Positions 7,825-16,756 of a DNA stretch of 64,000 nucleotides are shown here, one piece after another. This DNA comes from Catelliglobosispora koreensis DSM 44566 (lineage in GTDB: Bacteria > Actinomycetota > Actinomycetes > Mycobacteriales > Micromonosporaceae). The translations under genes were made by a program, and so were the position numbers. The DNA is taken from positions 61,586 through 125,585 of the forward strand of contig NZ_KB903255.1 in the NCBI RefSeq assembly GCF_000379685.1, in the 5' to 3' direction. Below the pieces are notes generated by a model. It was given only the letters and a program-made list of their open reading frames with translations, did not search any database and was not told the DNA's origin. Within the stretch, counting starts at the first letter, position 1. Every line of letters starts with the position of its first letter.

Positions 7825-8763
7825 ATGCGGCGCCTCAGCAGGCTGGATATCAAGTACTCGCCGTATCTCTACATCGCACCGTTTTTCATCGTCTTCGGCA
7901 TCTTCGGCCTCTGGCCGCTGATCTACACCCTGATCATGTCGATGTATGACTGGGATCTCGGGTCAAAGCTGAACGAGGCGACGTTCGTCGGGTTCGACAA
8001 CTTCGCGCGCTTCCTGGGCGACGATGATTTCTGGAACGCGGTGCTCAACACCGTCATGATGTTCCTTCTGTCGACGGTGCCGCAGCTGCTGCTGGCGCTG
8101 GTGCTGGCCAACGCGCTCAACAAGAAGATCCGTGCCCGCACCTTCTTCCGCATGGGTGTGCTCGTACCCAACATCACCTCGGTCGCCGCGGTGTCCATTG
8201 TGTTCACTCAGCTCTACAGCCGGGATTTTGGCCTTATCAACTGGATCCTGGGACTTGTGGGCATCGGTCCCATCGAGTGGCAGGCACAGGCCTGGACGTC
8301 ATGGATCGCGGTCGCCACGATGGTGGACTGGCGCTGGATCGGCTACAACGCGCTCATCTATCTCGCCGCCATGCAGTCGATTCCCAAGGACGTCTACGAG
8401 TCGGCCTCTATCGACGGCGCGTCGCAATCGCGCCAGTTCTGGACGCTGACCGTCCCGATGTTGCGGCCCACCATCATTTTCACCGTCATCATCTCCACGA
8501 TCGGCGGGCTTCAGCTTTACGGTGAGCCATTGCTGTTCGCCGGCGGGGGAAACCCGTTGCTGGGCGGATCTGACCGCCAATTCCAGACGGTGACGATGTT
8601 CCTGATGGAACAGTTCTATATGGACTTTGAGCTTGGCCAAGCCGCTACCGTCGCGTGGCTGCTGTTCCTGCTCATCCTGATCTTCAGCGTTATCAACTTC
8701 TTCTTCACCAGCCGTCTGCAAAATGACCGGCCCGCAAAGCGAAAGAAGGTGGCATCGCGATGA
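7825..8763 (+). CDS. cebF: Cellobiose ABC transporter permease 1
   Basis: A 312-residue MalF-type permease with about six membrane helices, beginning SPYLYIAPFFIVFGIFGLWPLIYT. The EAA-type cytoplasmic loop that contacts the ATPase is YESASIDGASQSRQFWTLTVPML near residues 190-212. The start is ATG 7825 with TTGGAG five bases upstream, rather than the in-frame GTG at 7819, which overlaps that site. The stop overlaps the cebG ATG. No ATPase gene is in the operon, so a shared MsiK-like ATPase elsewhere is expected. Confidence 0.93.
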   Translation: MRRLSRLDIKYSPYLYIAPFFIVFGIFGLWPLIYTLIMSMYDWDLGSKLNEATFVGFDNFARFLGDDDFWNAVLNTVMMFLLSTVPQLLLALVLANALNKKIRARTFFRMGVLVPNITSVAAVSIVFTQLYSRDFGLINWILGLVGIGPIEWQAQAWTSWIAVATMVDWRWIGYNALIYLAAMQSIPKDVYESASIDGASQSRQFWTLTVPMLRPTIIFTVIISTIGGLQLYGEPLLFAGGGNPLLGGSDRQFQTVTMFLMEQFYMDFELGQAATVAWLLFLLILIFSVINFFFTSRLQNDRPAKRKKVASR

Positions 8764-9614
8764 AACGCGGTCTCGGTGCGGCGGAGCGCATGTGGAGGGC
8801 CAGCCCACTGACCTTCTTCACGCTCATTGGCGGGCTGCTGCTGTCCATTTTCCCGCTGTACTACATGATTGTGGTGGCCACACGGAACAACGATTCCGTG
8901 AACAAGATTCCACCGCCGATGATTCCGGGCGGCGAACTGGGGTCCAATGTGGACCGTCTGCTCGCCAATGAGAGCGCCAACTTCATGACGGGCCTTATCA
9001 ACTCGGCCGTCGTGGCCACGGGCGTCACCATCTCGGTGGTGTTCTTCTCGTCCCTGGCCGGGTTCGCGTTCGCGAAGCTGCGGTTCAAGGGCCGCAACGG
9101 ATTCATGCTCGCGATCCTCGTGACCATGATGGTTCCGGCTCAGCTGGGTCTCGTGCCGCTCTACCAGATGATGTTCGAGTGGGGCCTGCACAACACCCTG
9201 TGGTCGGTCATGCTGCCGTTCCTGGTGAGTGGGTTCGGCGTGTTCATGATGCGCCAATACGCCAGTCAGGCCGTGCCTGACGAACTGATTGAGGCGGCTC
9301 GCGTTGACGGGTGCGGAACGTTTCGCATCTACTGGAGCGTGGTGCTTCCCGCCTTGCGGCCAGCGGTGGCGGTGCTCGGCCTATTCACGTTCATGGACCA
9401 GTGGAACTCCTTCCTCTGGCCGCAAATCGCTCTGGGTGACCCGGAGAACCCAACCGTTCAGCTCTCGCTTCAGCGGCTCTCGCAGGGTTATTACAACGAC
9501 TACGCACAGGTTTTCGCCGGCACTACACTCAGCGTGCTGCCGTTGCTAGTGATATTCATACTGTTCGGCCGCCAGATCATCGGCGGAATTATGGAAGGCG
9601 CAGTTAAGGCATGA
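8760..9614 (+). CDS. cebG: Cellobiose ABC transporter permease 2
   Basis: A 284-residue MalG-type permease. Membrane segments include [21 protein letters not shown] at the N-terminus and [16 protein letters not shown] at the C-terminus. The EAA loop is [24 protein letters not shown] near residues 176-199. It overlaps cebF (ATGA) upstream and bglC (ATGA) downstream, so the three are translated in a chain. It partners CebF to form the membrane channel. Confidence 0.93.
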   Translation: MKRGLGAAERMWRASPLTFFTLIGGLLLSIFPLYYMIVVATRNNDSVNKIPPPMIPGGELGSNVDRLLANESANFMTGLINSAVVATGVTISVVFFSSLAGFAFAKLRFKGRNGFMLAILVTMMVPAQLGLVPLYQMMFEWGLHNTLWSVMLPFLVSGFGVFMMRQYASQAVPDELIEAARVDGCGTFRIYWSVVLPALRPAVAVLGLFTFMDQWNSFLWPQIALGDPENPTVQLSLQRLSQGYYNDYAQVFAGTTLSVLPLLVIFILFGRQIIGGIMEGAVKA

Positions 9615-10927
9615 CGTTCTTGTGGGGAGCAGCGACAGCGGCGTACCAGATTGAGGGTGCGGCCAATGTTGACGGGCGCACACCCTCTATTTGGGACACC
9701 TTTAGCCACACCCCGGGCAAAGTAGTCCGGGGCGAGACCGGCGACGTGGCGTGCGACCACTACCACCGCAGTGCCGACGACGTGCGGCTGATGTCCAAGC
9801 TGGGCCTGGGTGCCTATCGTTTCTCGGTGTCGTGGCCACGGGTCCAGCCTGGTGGCTCGGGGCCGGCGAATCAGCGCGGGCTCGACTTCTACAGCCGTCT
9901 GGTCGACGATCTGCTCGCCCAGAACATCACGCCTTTCGTGACGCTCTATCACTGGGATCTACCGCAGGAGCTCGAAGACGCCGGGGGCTGGCCCGCGCGG
10001 GACACCGCTTTCCGGTTCGCGGAGTACGCGTCGATCGTGCACGACGCACTCGGTGACCGTGTGCAGAACTGGATCACGCTCAACGAACCGTGGTGTTCGG
10101 CGTTTTTGGGCTATGGCAGCGGTCAGCACGCCCCGGGCCGCAGCAACGGTGCCGACGCACTGGCCGCCGCGCACCACCTCAACCTGGCGCATGGGCTCGC
10201 GGTTCCGCGGCTCAGTGGTTCCGTTGGCATCAGCCTGAACCTGCACGAGTTCCTGCCCGAGTCGCCAAGCGACGCCGACGCGGTGCGCCGCCTCGACGCC
10301 GTGGGCAACCGGATCTTCCTGGACCCGCTCCTGCGCGGAAACTATCCGGCCGACCTGCTCGATGACACCAGTGGCGTCACGGACTGGTCTTTCGTGCAAG
10401 ACGGCGACTTGGCGCTCATCAAGCAGCCCATGAGCTTCCTCGGCATGAACTACTACACGCGGGCGCTCGTGAAGCTCGGTGACAAACCACAAGACGGCGA
10501 AGGTTTGCACCACCTGCCGACCTCGTGGCCAGGCAGCGAGCACGTGACGGTCGTCGAGCGCGATCTGCCCCGCACCGACATGGGCTGGGAGATCGATCCG
10601 GAGGGCCTGCTCGTTCAGCTGCGCTGGGTCAACGAGAAGTATGGGCCGCTTCCGCTCTACATCACGGAGAACGGCGCCGCCTATCCGGAGGCGGTTGACG
10701 ACCAGGAGCGGATTGCCTATCTGGATAGCCATCTGAAAGTCTGTGATCAGGCGCGGGCTGAAGGCGTACCCCTAAAGGGTTATTTCCTTTGGTCTTTGAT
10801 GGACAACTTTGAATGGGCTTGGGGTTACTCAAAGCGCTTTGGAATCGTCCATGTGGACTATGATTCGCAGGCGCGAACGCTGAAGGCAAGCGCACACTGG
10901 TACGCGGAGCGGATTCGATCGGCTTGA
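9611..10927 (+). CDS. bglC: GH1 beta-glucosidase (cellobiase)
   Basis: A 438-residue glycoside hydrolase family 1 enzyme with the signature [15 protein letters not shown] at the start. The acid/base is Glu159 in TLNEPW and the nucleophile is Glu353 in YITENGAAY. It has no signal peptide, so it cleaves imported cellobiose and cellotriose to glucose in the cytoplasm. It overlaps cebG by 4 bp and is followed 10 bp later by cebR, the same order as in Streptomyces cebEFG-bglC. Confidence 0.95.
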   Translation: MTFLWGAATAAYQIEGAANVDGRTPSIWDTFSHTPGKVVRGETGDVACDHYHRSADDVRLMSKLGLGAYRFSVSWPRVQPGGSGPANQRGLDFYSRLVDDLLAQNITPFVTLYHWDLPQELEDAGGWPARDTAFRFAEYASIVHDALGDRVQNWITLNEPWCSAFLGYGSGQHAPGRSNGADALAAAHHLNLAHGLAVPRLSGSVGISLNLHEFLPESPSDADAVRRLDAVGNRIFLDPLLRGNYPADLLDDTSGVTDWSFVQDGDLALIKQPMSFLGMNYYTRALVKLGDKPQDGEGLHHLPTSWPGSEHVTVVERDLPRTDMGWEIDPEGLLVQLRWVNEKYGPLPLYITENGAAYPEAVDDQERIAYLDSHLKVCDQARAEGVPLKGYFLWSLMDNFEWAWGYSKRFGIVHVDYDSQARTLKASAHWYAERIRSA

Positions 10928-10937
10928 GGTGAGATAG

Positions 10938-11954
10938 ATGACGACGCAGCGCACGCGATCAGCCGGGCGGCCGACGCTGGATGAGGTCGCAGCGCTTGCC
11001 GGAGTGGGACGCGGCACGGTTTCCCGGGTGGTCAATGGTTCGCCACAGGTTAGCCCGGAGGCACGTGCCGCGGTTCAGGACGCCATCAAGGAACTCGGCT
11101 ATGTGCCCAACCGGGCGGCGAGGGCTCTGGTGACCCAGCGGACCGACTCGGTCGCGCTGGTCGTCTCCGAGTCGCAGGACCGCGTTTTCGCCCAGCCCTA
11201 CTTCGCCGGGCTCGTGCGCGGAATCAGCTCCGCTCTGGCCGACACTCCGTTGCAGCTATGGCTCGCCATGGCGCAGTCTCCGGCCGAGCAACAGCGGGTC
11301 GAGCATCACCTCACCAGTCAGCACGTTGATGGCGTGCTTCTGCTGTCGCTGCACGAATCCGACCAGTTGCCCCGGCTGTTGCGCGAGCGTGGGTTGCCTG
11401 CCGTGCTGGGCGGGCGCCCGATCGGCCCCGGGCAAGAGATCTCCTATGTGGACATTGACAATGTCGGTGGCGCGCGGGCGGCGGTCGAGCACCTGATCAA
11501 TTCGGGCCGCCGCCGGATCGCCACCATCGCCGGTCTCCAGGACATGGGCGTGGGTGTCGACCGGCTTGCCGGCTATCAGCACGCCATCGGATCGGCTCAG
11601 CCGCTCGTCGCCTTCGGCGACTGGGGCGAGGCCAGCGGCACCGAAGCCATGCGTGAGCTGATCACGAAGCACCCCGACATCGACGGTGTCTTCGTGGCCT
11701 CCGACCTCATGGCGGCCGGGGCGATGCGGGCCCTGCGCGAGCTGGGCCGGCGGGTGCCCCAGGACGTGGCCGTTGTCGGCTTCGAAGACTCACCGATCGC
11801 GGGGCAGACCGACCCACCGCTGACGACTGTCTATCAGCCAGTTGAGCAGATGGGCCGCGAGATGGTCCGGCTGCTGCTCGCCCGGATCAAGGGCGAGGAT
11901 GAGGGCGGGCACGTTCTGCTCGACACCCACCTCGTCAAACGCCAGTCGGGTTGA
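10938..11954 (+). CDS. cebR: LacI-family cellobiose repressor
   Basis: A 338-residue LacI/GalR repressor. The helix-turn-helix lies at about residues 11-35 (TLDEVAALAGVGRGTVSRVVNG), followed by a hinge helix with YVPNRAARALV and a periplasmic-binding-like sensor domain. The ribosome-binding site GAGGTGAG lies just upstream. CebR identity is supported by position in the operon and by three matching CebR boxes upstream of cebE. Being inside the operon, it is probably autoregulated, which gives feedback on cellobiose induction. Confidence 0.92.
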   Translation: MTTQRTRSAGRPTLDEVAALAGVGRGTVSRVVNGSPQVSPEARAAVQDAIKELGYVPNRAARALVTQRTDSVALVVSESQDRVFAQPYFAGLVRGISSALADTPLQLWLAMAQSPAEQQRVEHHLTSQHVDGVLLLSLHESDQLPRLLRERGLPAVLGGRPIGPGQEISYVDIDNVGGARAAVEHLINSGRRRIATIAGLQDMGVGVDRLAGYQHAIGSAQPLVAFGDWGEASGTEAMRELITKHPDIDGVFVASDLMAAGAMRALRELGRRVPQDVAVVGFEDSPIAGQTDPPLTTVYQPVEQMGREMVRLLLARIKGEDEGGHVLLDTHLVKRQSG

Positions 11955-12002
11955 CACTGTCTTGAAATCCGGACGTAACGCCCGGGGGGCATGCTTAGCC
12001 GC

Positions 12003-12677
12003 ATGTTGCTAAGGGTTCGGGTCGCATTGCCTGATCGTCCAGGTTCACTGGGCCAGGTCGCCCGCACGCTCGGTGTCGCGGGTGCGGATATCGTCCAGGT
12101 CATCGTGCTCGAACGCTTAGGCGGTCGCGCGATTGACGACTTCACCGTCGTGTGGCCAGGCGGCTCCGGTGTGGAGCGGCTTCGCGCGGGTCTGGCTGCC
12201 ATGCCGGGGGTACGTGTCGACGGCATCTGGCGGGCCATCGGTTCGCCTGTCTCCGGTGGACACGACGCCGAGTTGCTCGCCCAGGTCGCCGCCAAGCCGG
12301 CCGACGGACTGTCCACATTGGTCGACGCGGTCCCGGGACTGCTCGCCGCTGACTGGGCCGCTGTCCTTACCGTTCAAGCGGACTGGGCCACCCGCCGGAT
12401 GCCGCCGGAGGTGCTTTACCGAAGCTGGCGTGCTCCTGCGGAGCTAGACCTTCCGGAGATAACCCCGTTGCGTCCCAGGGCGATGACGGGCCGTGACGAG
12501 ACGCGCTATGCCCTGGTGCCGTTCGGTTATGACGGTCTCGTGCTCGCGGTTGCCCGCACGGCTGATGACGAGCTGCCCGTTGCGGCTTTCCACGCCACCG
12601 AAGTGGACCGTCTGGCACAGATTGTCCGTGCCGCCTCGGTCATGGTTTCGCAGGCCTTCGCTATTGCCACCGAATAG
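12003..12677 (+). CDS. ACT-domain protein
   Basis: About 224 residues. The N-terminal ~75 residues are an ACT domain (LLRVRVALPDRPGSLGQVARTLG), a fold that usually binds amino acids. The rest (residues ~85-220) resembles a divergent GAF-like region and has no catalytic motif I recognise. ATG 12003 is chosen over 11991 because the ACT domain then begins at the same place as in the paralogous ACT-GNAT protein 2 kb downstream. A CATGCT box 7 nt before the start is a weaker form of the leaderless pattern. It probably works with the next two genes. Confidence 0.75.
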   Translation: MLLRVRVALPDRPGSLGQVARTLGVAGADIVQVIVLERLGGRAIDDFTVVWPGGSGVERLRAGLAAMPGVRVDGIWRAIGSPVSGGHDAELLAQVAAKPADGLSTLVDAVPGLLAADWAAVLTVQADWATRRMPPEVLYRSWRAPAELDLPEITPLRPRAMTGRDETRYALVPFGYDGLVLAVARTADDELPVAAFHATEVDRLAQIVRAASVMVSQAFAIATE

Positions 12678-12730
12678 GATCAACATTCTGACGCTTCTAT
12701 ATAGGTAGGCTTCTCGCTACCCTGTGCCCC

Positions 12731-14122
12731 ATGGCGCAACGGATATCGATCCCGTTCGAGGGCAGCGACTCTGGGGTCGAGGAACTTACCTGGGCACAGC
12801 GAAACCACTGGCGCAACGTAGAACTCAGCGGCATCACCGAGTCGGCCGGCGGGATGGTGAAGCTAGCCGACGGCATGAAAGTCGACGACATCGCCAAACT
12901 GCTGGCCTTCCTCATGAGCCGGCACGGCGCGCTGCGCACCAGGATTACCCCTGACGCGGAGGGGAAACCGCGGCAGGAAGTGTTGCGCTCAGGTGTCATC
13001 GACCTCGAAGTGGTTGACGCCGACGACGCGGCGGATCCGGCGGTGATCGCCGAGGCGCTGCGGGTCGTCTACGAGAGCGCCAAGTGGGACTTCGCCGGCG
13101 AGTGGCCGGTGCGCTGGGCTGTCGTCCGGCAAAACGGCATGGCCACTCATCTGGTCGCGATGTACAACAACCTTTGCGTTGATGGGTATGGCATCGATGC
13201 GATCCGCGCTGATCTGCCCAATATGGACAACGCGACAGGTGCCGCGCTCGCTCCTGTGCCAGGACTATCGCCACTGGAGATCGCCCGCAATCAGCAGGGC
13301 CCGTCCGGGCAGCGGCAGAGCCGGGCCTCGTTGCGTTATGTGGAAAGGATTCTGCGCGCGATCCCGCCGAAGCGGTTCGGGGAGTCGCCGGACAAACGGG
13401 AGCCGCGTTACTGGGAGTGCAGTTTGCGCTCCACGGCGATGAACATGGCTTTGCATGTGCTGTCGGAACGCACAAATGTCCACTCTGGAGCGATCATGCT
13501 GGCCGCCTATGCGGTCGCCCTCGGCAAGATTTCCGGGGACCGCGAGGTCATGGTCCGTACCCTTGTCAGCAACCGGTTCCGGCCGGGGCTGCGTGACTCG
13601 GTGAGCAATCTGGCCCAGGGCGGCCTGTGTCTGATCGATGTGGCTGACTGCACGTTCGACGAGGCGATCGCGCGTGCCTTCAAGAGTCAGCTCGCGGCCG
13701 GGTTGAACAGCTACTACGACCCGCGCGACGCCTGGGCGCTGATCGACCAGATCGGTGCGGAGAAGGGCGACGAGATCGACCTGCTCGTGCTCTACAACGA
13801 CCGCCGCCGGGGCCTTGCCGCCGCGACGCCCGAAGGACCGCTGCCCACGCGCGAGCAGGTTGACGCCGCGATGGCCGACAGTGTGTTTCAGTGGACGCGT
13901 TCGTGGGACGCCTTCGACACGACCTTCTACCTGACGCTGAATAACGTGCCGGGCACGCTCGAGTGCATCATGCACGCCGACACCCATGCTGTTTCTCCAG
14001 AGCAACTCGAGGAAGCCTGCCGGGGGCTGGAGCGCCTGGTGATCGCGGCCGCGTTCGATCCGGCAACACTTACAGGTGTGAATGGCGTGGCGAGGGTCAT
14101 GGAGCCCGCAAGATCTGTATAA
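12731..14122 (+). CDS. Stand-alone condensation-domain-like protein, active-site His replaced
   Basis: A 463-residue protein with the CoA-dependent acyltransferase/NRPS condensation fold. It opens with LTWAQRNHWR, like the LTxAQ start of condensation domains, and the active-site HHxxxDG motif appears as NNLCVDG at residues 146-152. Both histidines are Asn, while Asp151 and Gly152 are kept. No adenylation or carrier domain is present here or nearby. ATG 12731 lies 7 nt after TACCCT, suggesting a leaderless transcript. It may be a binding protein, a regulator, or an acyltransferase with an altered mechanism. Confidence 0.75.
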   Translation: MAQRISIPFEGSDSGVEELTWAQRNHWRNVELSGITESAGGMVKLADGMKVDDIAKLLAFLMSRHGALRTRITPDAEGKPRQEVLRSGVIDLEVVDADDAADPAVIAEALRVVYESAKWDFAGEWPVRWAVVRQNGMATHLVAMYNNLCVDGYGIDAIRADLPNMDNATGAALAPVPGLSPLEIARNQQGPSGQRQSRASLRYVERILRAIPPKRFGESPDKREPRYWECSLRSTAMNMALHVLSERTNVHSGAIMLAAYAVALGKISGDREVMVRTLVSNRFRPGLRDSVSNLAQGGLCLIDVADCTFDEAIARAFKSQLAAGLNSYYDPRDAWALIDQIGAEKGDEIDLLVLYNDRRRGLAAATPEGPLPTREQVDAAMADSVFQWTRSWDAFDTTFYLTLNNVPGTLECIMHADTHAVSPEQLEEACRGLERLVIAAAFDPATLTGVNGVARVMEPARSV

Positions 14123-14167
14123 CTACTGGTAACGGCTTTGTAACTTGGCGAGAGCAGCCTAAACGAC

Positions 14168-15193
14168 ATGACGCTTTGGCGGGTGCGGGCCACCGTTGAT
14201 GACCGACCAGGCTTTCTGGCAGTGCTGACAGCCAGCCTGGCATTGAAGTCAATCAACATTCTGGCCGTCCAGGTGCACACGACGGAAGCCGGTGCGGTCG
14301 ATGACTTTCTCCTCGACGCTCCGGATCACCTCACGGAACCCGAGCTGCTGCAAGCGATCGAGAAGGGCCGCGGTCGTGACGCGTGGGTGTCCAAGGCGGA
14401 CGCTTATGACCTCGTTGACCCTCCCGCGCAGATGGCCGGGCTCGCGGCACGCCTCGCCAGCGACCCGGGGCAACTGGCGAGCGCGCTGAGCACGCTGCTC
14501 GGCGGCTGCCTGGTGCGCCGGGAGGACACGGCAACCGTTGCCGGACATGGGCTTTCGGTCATGCGCCTGCCCGACCCGGCCGGTGGCATGCTCGTGCTGA
14601 CCCGGCTGGCGCCCGTGTTCACCCCGGCCGAATTCGCCCGTGCGCAGGCGCTCGCTGAAGTCGCGCGTGCGGTCGTGACCCGGCAGCTCAGCAACCTCAC
14701 GCTGCTGTTACCTGAGGGACAGGAGCTGACGGTCCGCGTGGGTTCGGTCGCGGACATCGACGCGCTGACCGAGATGCACGGGCGCTGTGGACAGCGCAGC
14801 CTCTTTCGCCGCTATCTCGCCGGAACGCGTGGGCCGACCCAGGAACAGTTGCGCCGTCTCGTCAGCCCCGCGCACGGGACGACCCTGATCGCCGAAGATG
14901 GGCAAGGACGAATCGTCGCGCTGGCCAACCTCATCGGCGAGGGACAGCAAGCCGAAGCGGCGATCCTGGTTGAGGACAGCTGGCAGAAGCGGGGCATCGG
15001 CACCGCCCTGCTGCGCCGCATGCTGACTCTCGCGACCCCGTATGGCTTTCAGGCTGTCGTCTTGCACACTCAGGCCGACAATGAGCCCATGCTGCGGACC
15101 GTCAAGCGCATGCCCCAGGCGGCGAAGTTCGATGTGGACGGTGCCATCGTGTCGGCGACGATGACTGTCGCGATAGGAAGCTTACTCGGTTAA
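14168..15193 (+). CDS. ACT-domain protein fused to GNAT acetyltransferase
   Basis: A 341-residue fusion. Residues 1-70 are an ACT domain (LWRVRATVDDRPGFLAVLTASL) related to the protein encoded 2 kb upstream. The middle ~100 residues resemble that protein's second half. From about residue 185 there is a GNAT domain whose acetyl-CoA loop is SWQKRGIGTALLRRML near 273-288. The design suggests acetylation of a protein or metabolite under amino-acid control, as known for mycobacterial and Micromonospora regulator-GNAT fusions. The substrate is unknown. Confidence 0.85.
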   Translation: MTLWRVRATVDDRPGFLAVLTASLALKSINILAVQVHTTEAGAVDDFLLDAPDHLTEPELLQAIEKGRGRDAWVSKADAYDLVDPPAQMAGLAARLASDPGQLASALSTLLGGCLVRREDTATVAGHGLSVMRLPDPAGGMLVLTRLAPVFTPAEFARAQALAEVARAVVTRQLSNLTLLLPEGQELTVRVGSVADIDALTEMHGRCGQRSLFRRYLAGTRGPTQEQLRRLVSPAHGTTLIAEDGQGRIVALANLIGEGQQAEAAILVEDSWQKRGIGTALLRRMLTLATPYGFQAVVLHTQADNEPMLRTVKRMPQAAKFDVDGAIVSATMTVAIGSLLG

Positions 15194-15290
15194 GCACAGC
15201 TGTGATACGCTGCGGCGGACACCCATCGGGAGCCGGGTGGCAGTCAAAAGGGCATTAGCCATTTCTGCCTGCTCTCATTGAGGTGACATT
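15182..15290 (+). promoter_or_regulatory. Mannanase promoter and 5' leader
   Basis: TACGCT (15206-15211) preceded at 18 bp by TTACTC (15182-15187) is a weak promoter candidate. It is overlapped by the small palindrome CACAGCTGTG (15195-15204), a possible operator. The ~75-nt leader contains a short CACCC/GGGTG stem. I recognise no riboswitch and no CebR box here. A GAGGTGAC ribosome-binding site precedes the GTG. Confidence 0.35.
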
Positions 15291-16679
15291 GTGAGATTCC
15301 GTCTGGCTATCTCCGTAGCTCTCGCAGCGGTAACCAGCCTAATCGTTTCCCTTCTCGTGGCGGTTCAGCCCGCCCAAGCCGCCGTCGGGCTGCGCATCAG
15401 CAACGGCCGCTTGGTAGAAGCCAACGGCACGCCGTTCATCATGCGCGGCACGAGCCATGCCCACGTCTGGTATCAGAGCCAGACCAGTTCGTTCGCGAAT
15501 ATCAAGTCGTTGGGCGCCAACACGGTTCGTGTTGTCCTCAGTGGAGGGCGCTGGTCGCCCGCCAACGGGGCCAGCGATGTGGCCAACGTGGTCAGCCTGT
15601 GCAAGGCGTCGAAACTCATCTGCGTGCTGGAAAACCACGACACCACCGGTTACGGTGAACAGCAGAACGAGTGGACACTCGACCGCGCGGCCGACTACTG
15701 GATCAGCGTCCAAAGTGCCCTGCAAGGGCAAGAGAACTACGTCCTGGTCAACATCGGGAACGAACCGTATGGGAACAACAACATCAGCGGCTGGACCGCG
15801 GCGACGACAGCCGCGATCACCAAGCTGCGCAACGCTGGTTTTGACCACACCCTCGTGGTGGACGCCCCAAACTGGGGCCAGGACTGGCAATTCCTGATGC
15901 GGGACAACGCTCCCGCGGTCTTCAACAGCGACCCGGACCGCAATCTGCTGTTCTCGATTCACATGTACGGCGTGTTCGACACGGCCGCGGAAATCAACGC
16001 CTACCTGGATTCCTTCTCCTCACGCGGGCTGCCGCTCATCATCGGCGAGTTCGGGCACAACCACTCCGACGGCAACCCCGATGAGGACACCATCATGGCG
16101 CAGTCCGTCGCGCGCGGCATCGGCTACCTCGGGTGGTCGTGGAGCGGAAACGGTGGTGGCGTTGAATATCTGGACCAGGTGACGAACTTCAACGTCAGCC
16201 AGCTGACGACATGGGGCCAGCGGTTGTTCAACGGCGCCAACGGAATTCGCGCGACTTCGGTGCAGGCGACCATCTACGGAAGCTCCACTTCCTCGCCGAC
16301 ACCGTCACCGTCGTCTCCTTCACCGTCGCCGTCGAACAGTTCGTCGCCATCGCCGAGCCCGAGCACGCCGCAACCGGGCAAGTCATGCACGGCGACCTAC
16401 TCAAAGATCAACCAGTGGCCCGGTGGCTTCCAGGCCGACGTCAAAGTCACGGCCGGCAGTTCCGCGATCAGCGGCTGGCGCGTCACGTGGACGTGGGCTA
16501 ACGGCCAGACGATCTCCCAGTTCTGGAGCGCCGCTGTGACCACGAGTGGGTCCGCGGTGACCGCGGTCAACATGCCTTACAACGCAAACCTGGGCGCAGG
16601 GGCGAGTGCGACCTGGGGCTTCCTCGGTTCATGGAATGGGGTCAATACAAACCCTGCCCTAACCTGCACCGCTAGCTGA
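15291..16679 (+). CDS. Secreted GH5 beta-mannanase/cellulase with CBM2
   Basis: A 462-residue secreted enzyme. A Sec signal peptide ends near AQA (residue 30). The catalytic domain (about 31-325) starts GLRISNGRLVEANGTPFIMRG and contains NIGNEPYG with acid/base Glu158, IIGEFGHNH with nucleophile Glu253, and GYLGWSWSGNGGG. These marks are closest to the GH5_8 mannanases of Streptomyces. A Ser/Pro linker (about 330-362) leads to a C-terminal CBM2 with conserved Cys and Trp residues. It would release manno-oligosaccharides outside the cell. Cellulase activity is the alternative. Confidence 0.9.
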   Translation: MRFRLAISVALAAVTSLIVSLLVAVQPAQAAVGLRISNGRLVEANGTPFIMRGTSHAHVWYQSQTSSFANIKSLGANTVRVVLSGGRWSPANGASDVANVVSLCKASKLICVLENHDTTGYGEQQNEWTLDRAADYWISVQSALQGQENYVLVNIGNEPYGNNNISGWTAATTAAITKLRNAGFDHTLVVDAPNWGQDWQFLMRDNAPAVFNSDPDRNLLFSIHMYGVFDTAAEINAYLDSFSSRGLPLIIGEFGHNHSDGNPDEDTIMAQSVARGIGYLGWSWSGNGGGVEYLDQVTNFNVSQLTTWGQRLFNGANGIRATSVQATIYGSSTSSPTPSPSSPSPSPSNSSSPSPSPSTPQPGKSCTATYSKINQWPGGFQADVKVTAGSSAISGWRVTWTWANGQTISQFWSAAVTTSGSAVTAVNMPYNANLGAGASATWGFLGSWNGVNTNPALTCTAS

Positions 16680-16756
16680 TCCCGCTCTAAAGGAGGGGTG
16701 ACTAGACGGACACAGTGTGCGACGGTGAATGAACGGCGTGAACCAGCATCTGTCTC

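Noticed and set aside
12731-14122. Fragment of an NRPS gene cluster
   Set aside because: No adenylation, carrier or thioesterase domain is found on either side, and the protein is a complete stand-alone condensation-fold unit.
15194-15290. Riboswitch in the mannanase leader
   Set aside because: The leader has only a 5-bp stem and no conserved core I recognise from c-di-AMP, cobalamin or other actinobacterial riboswitches.
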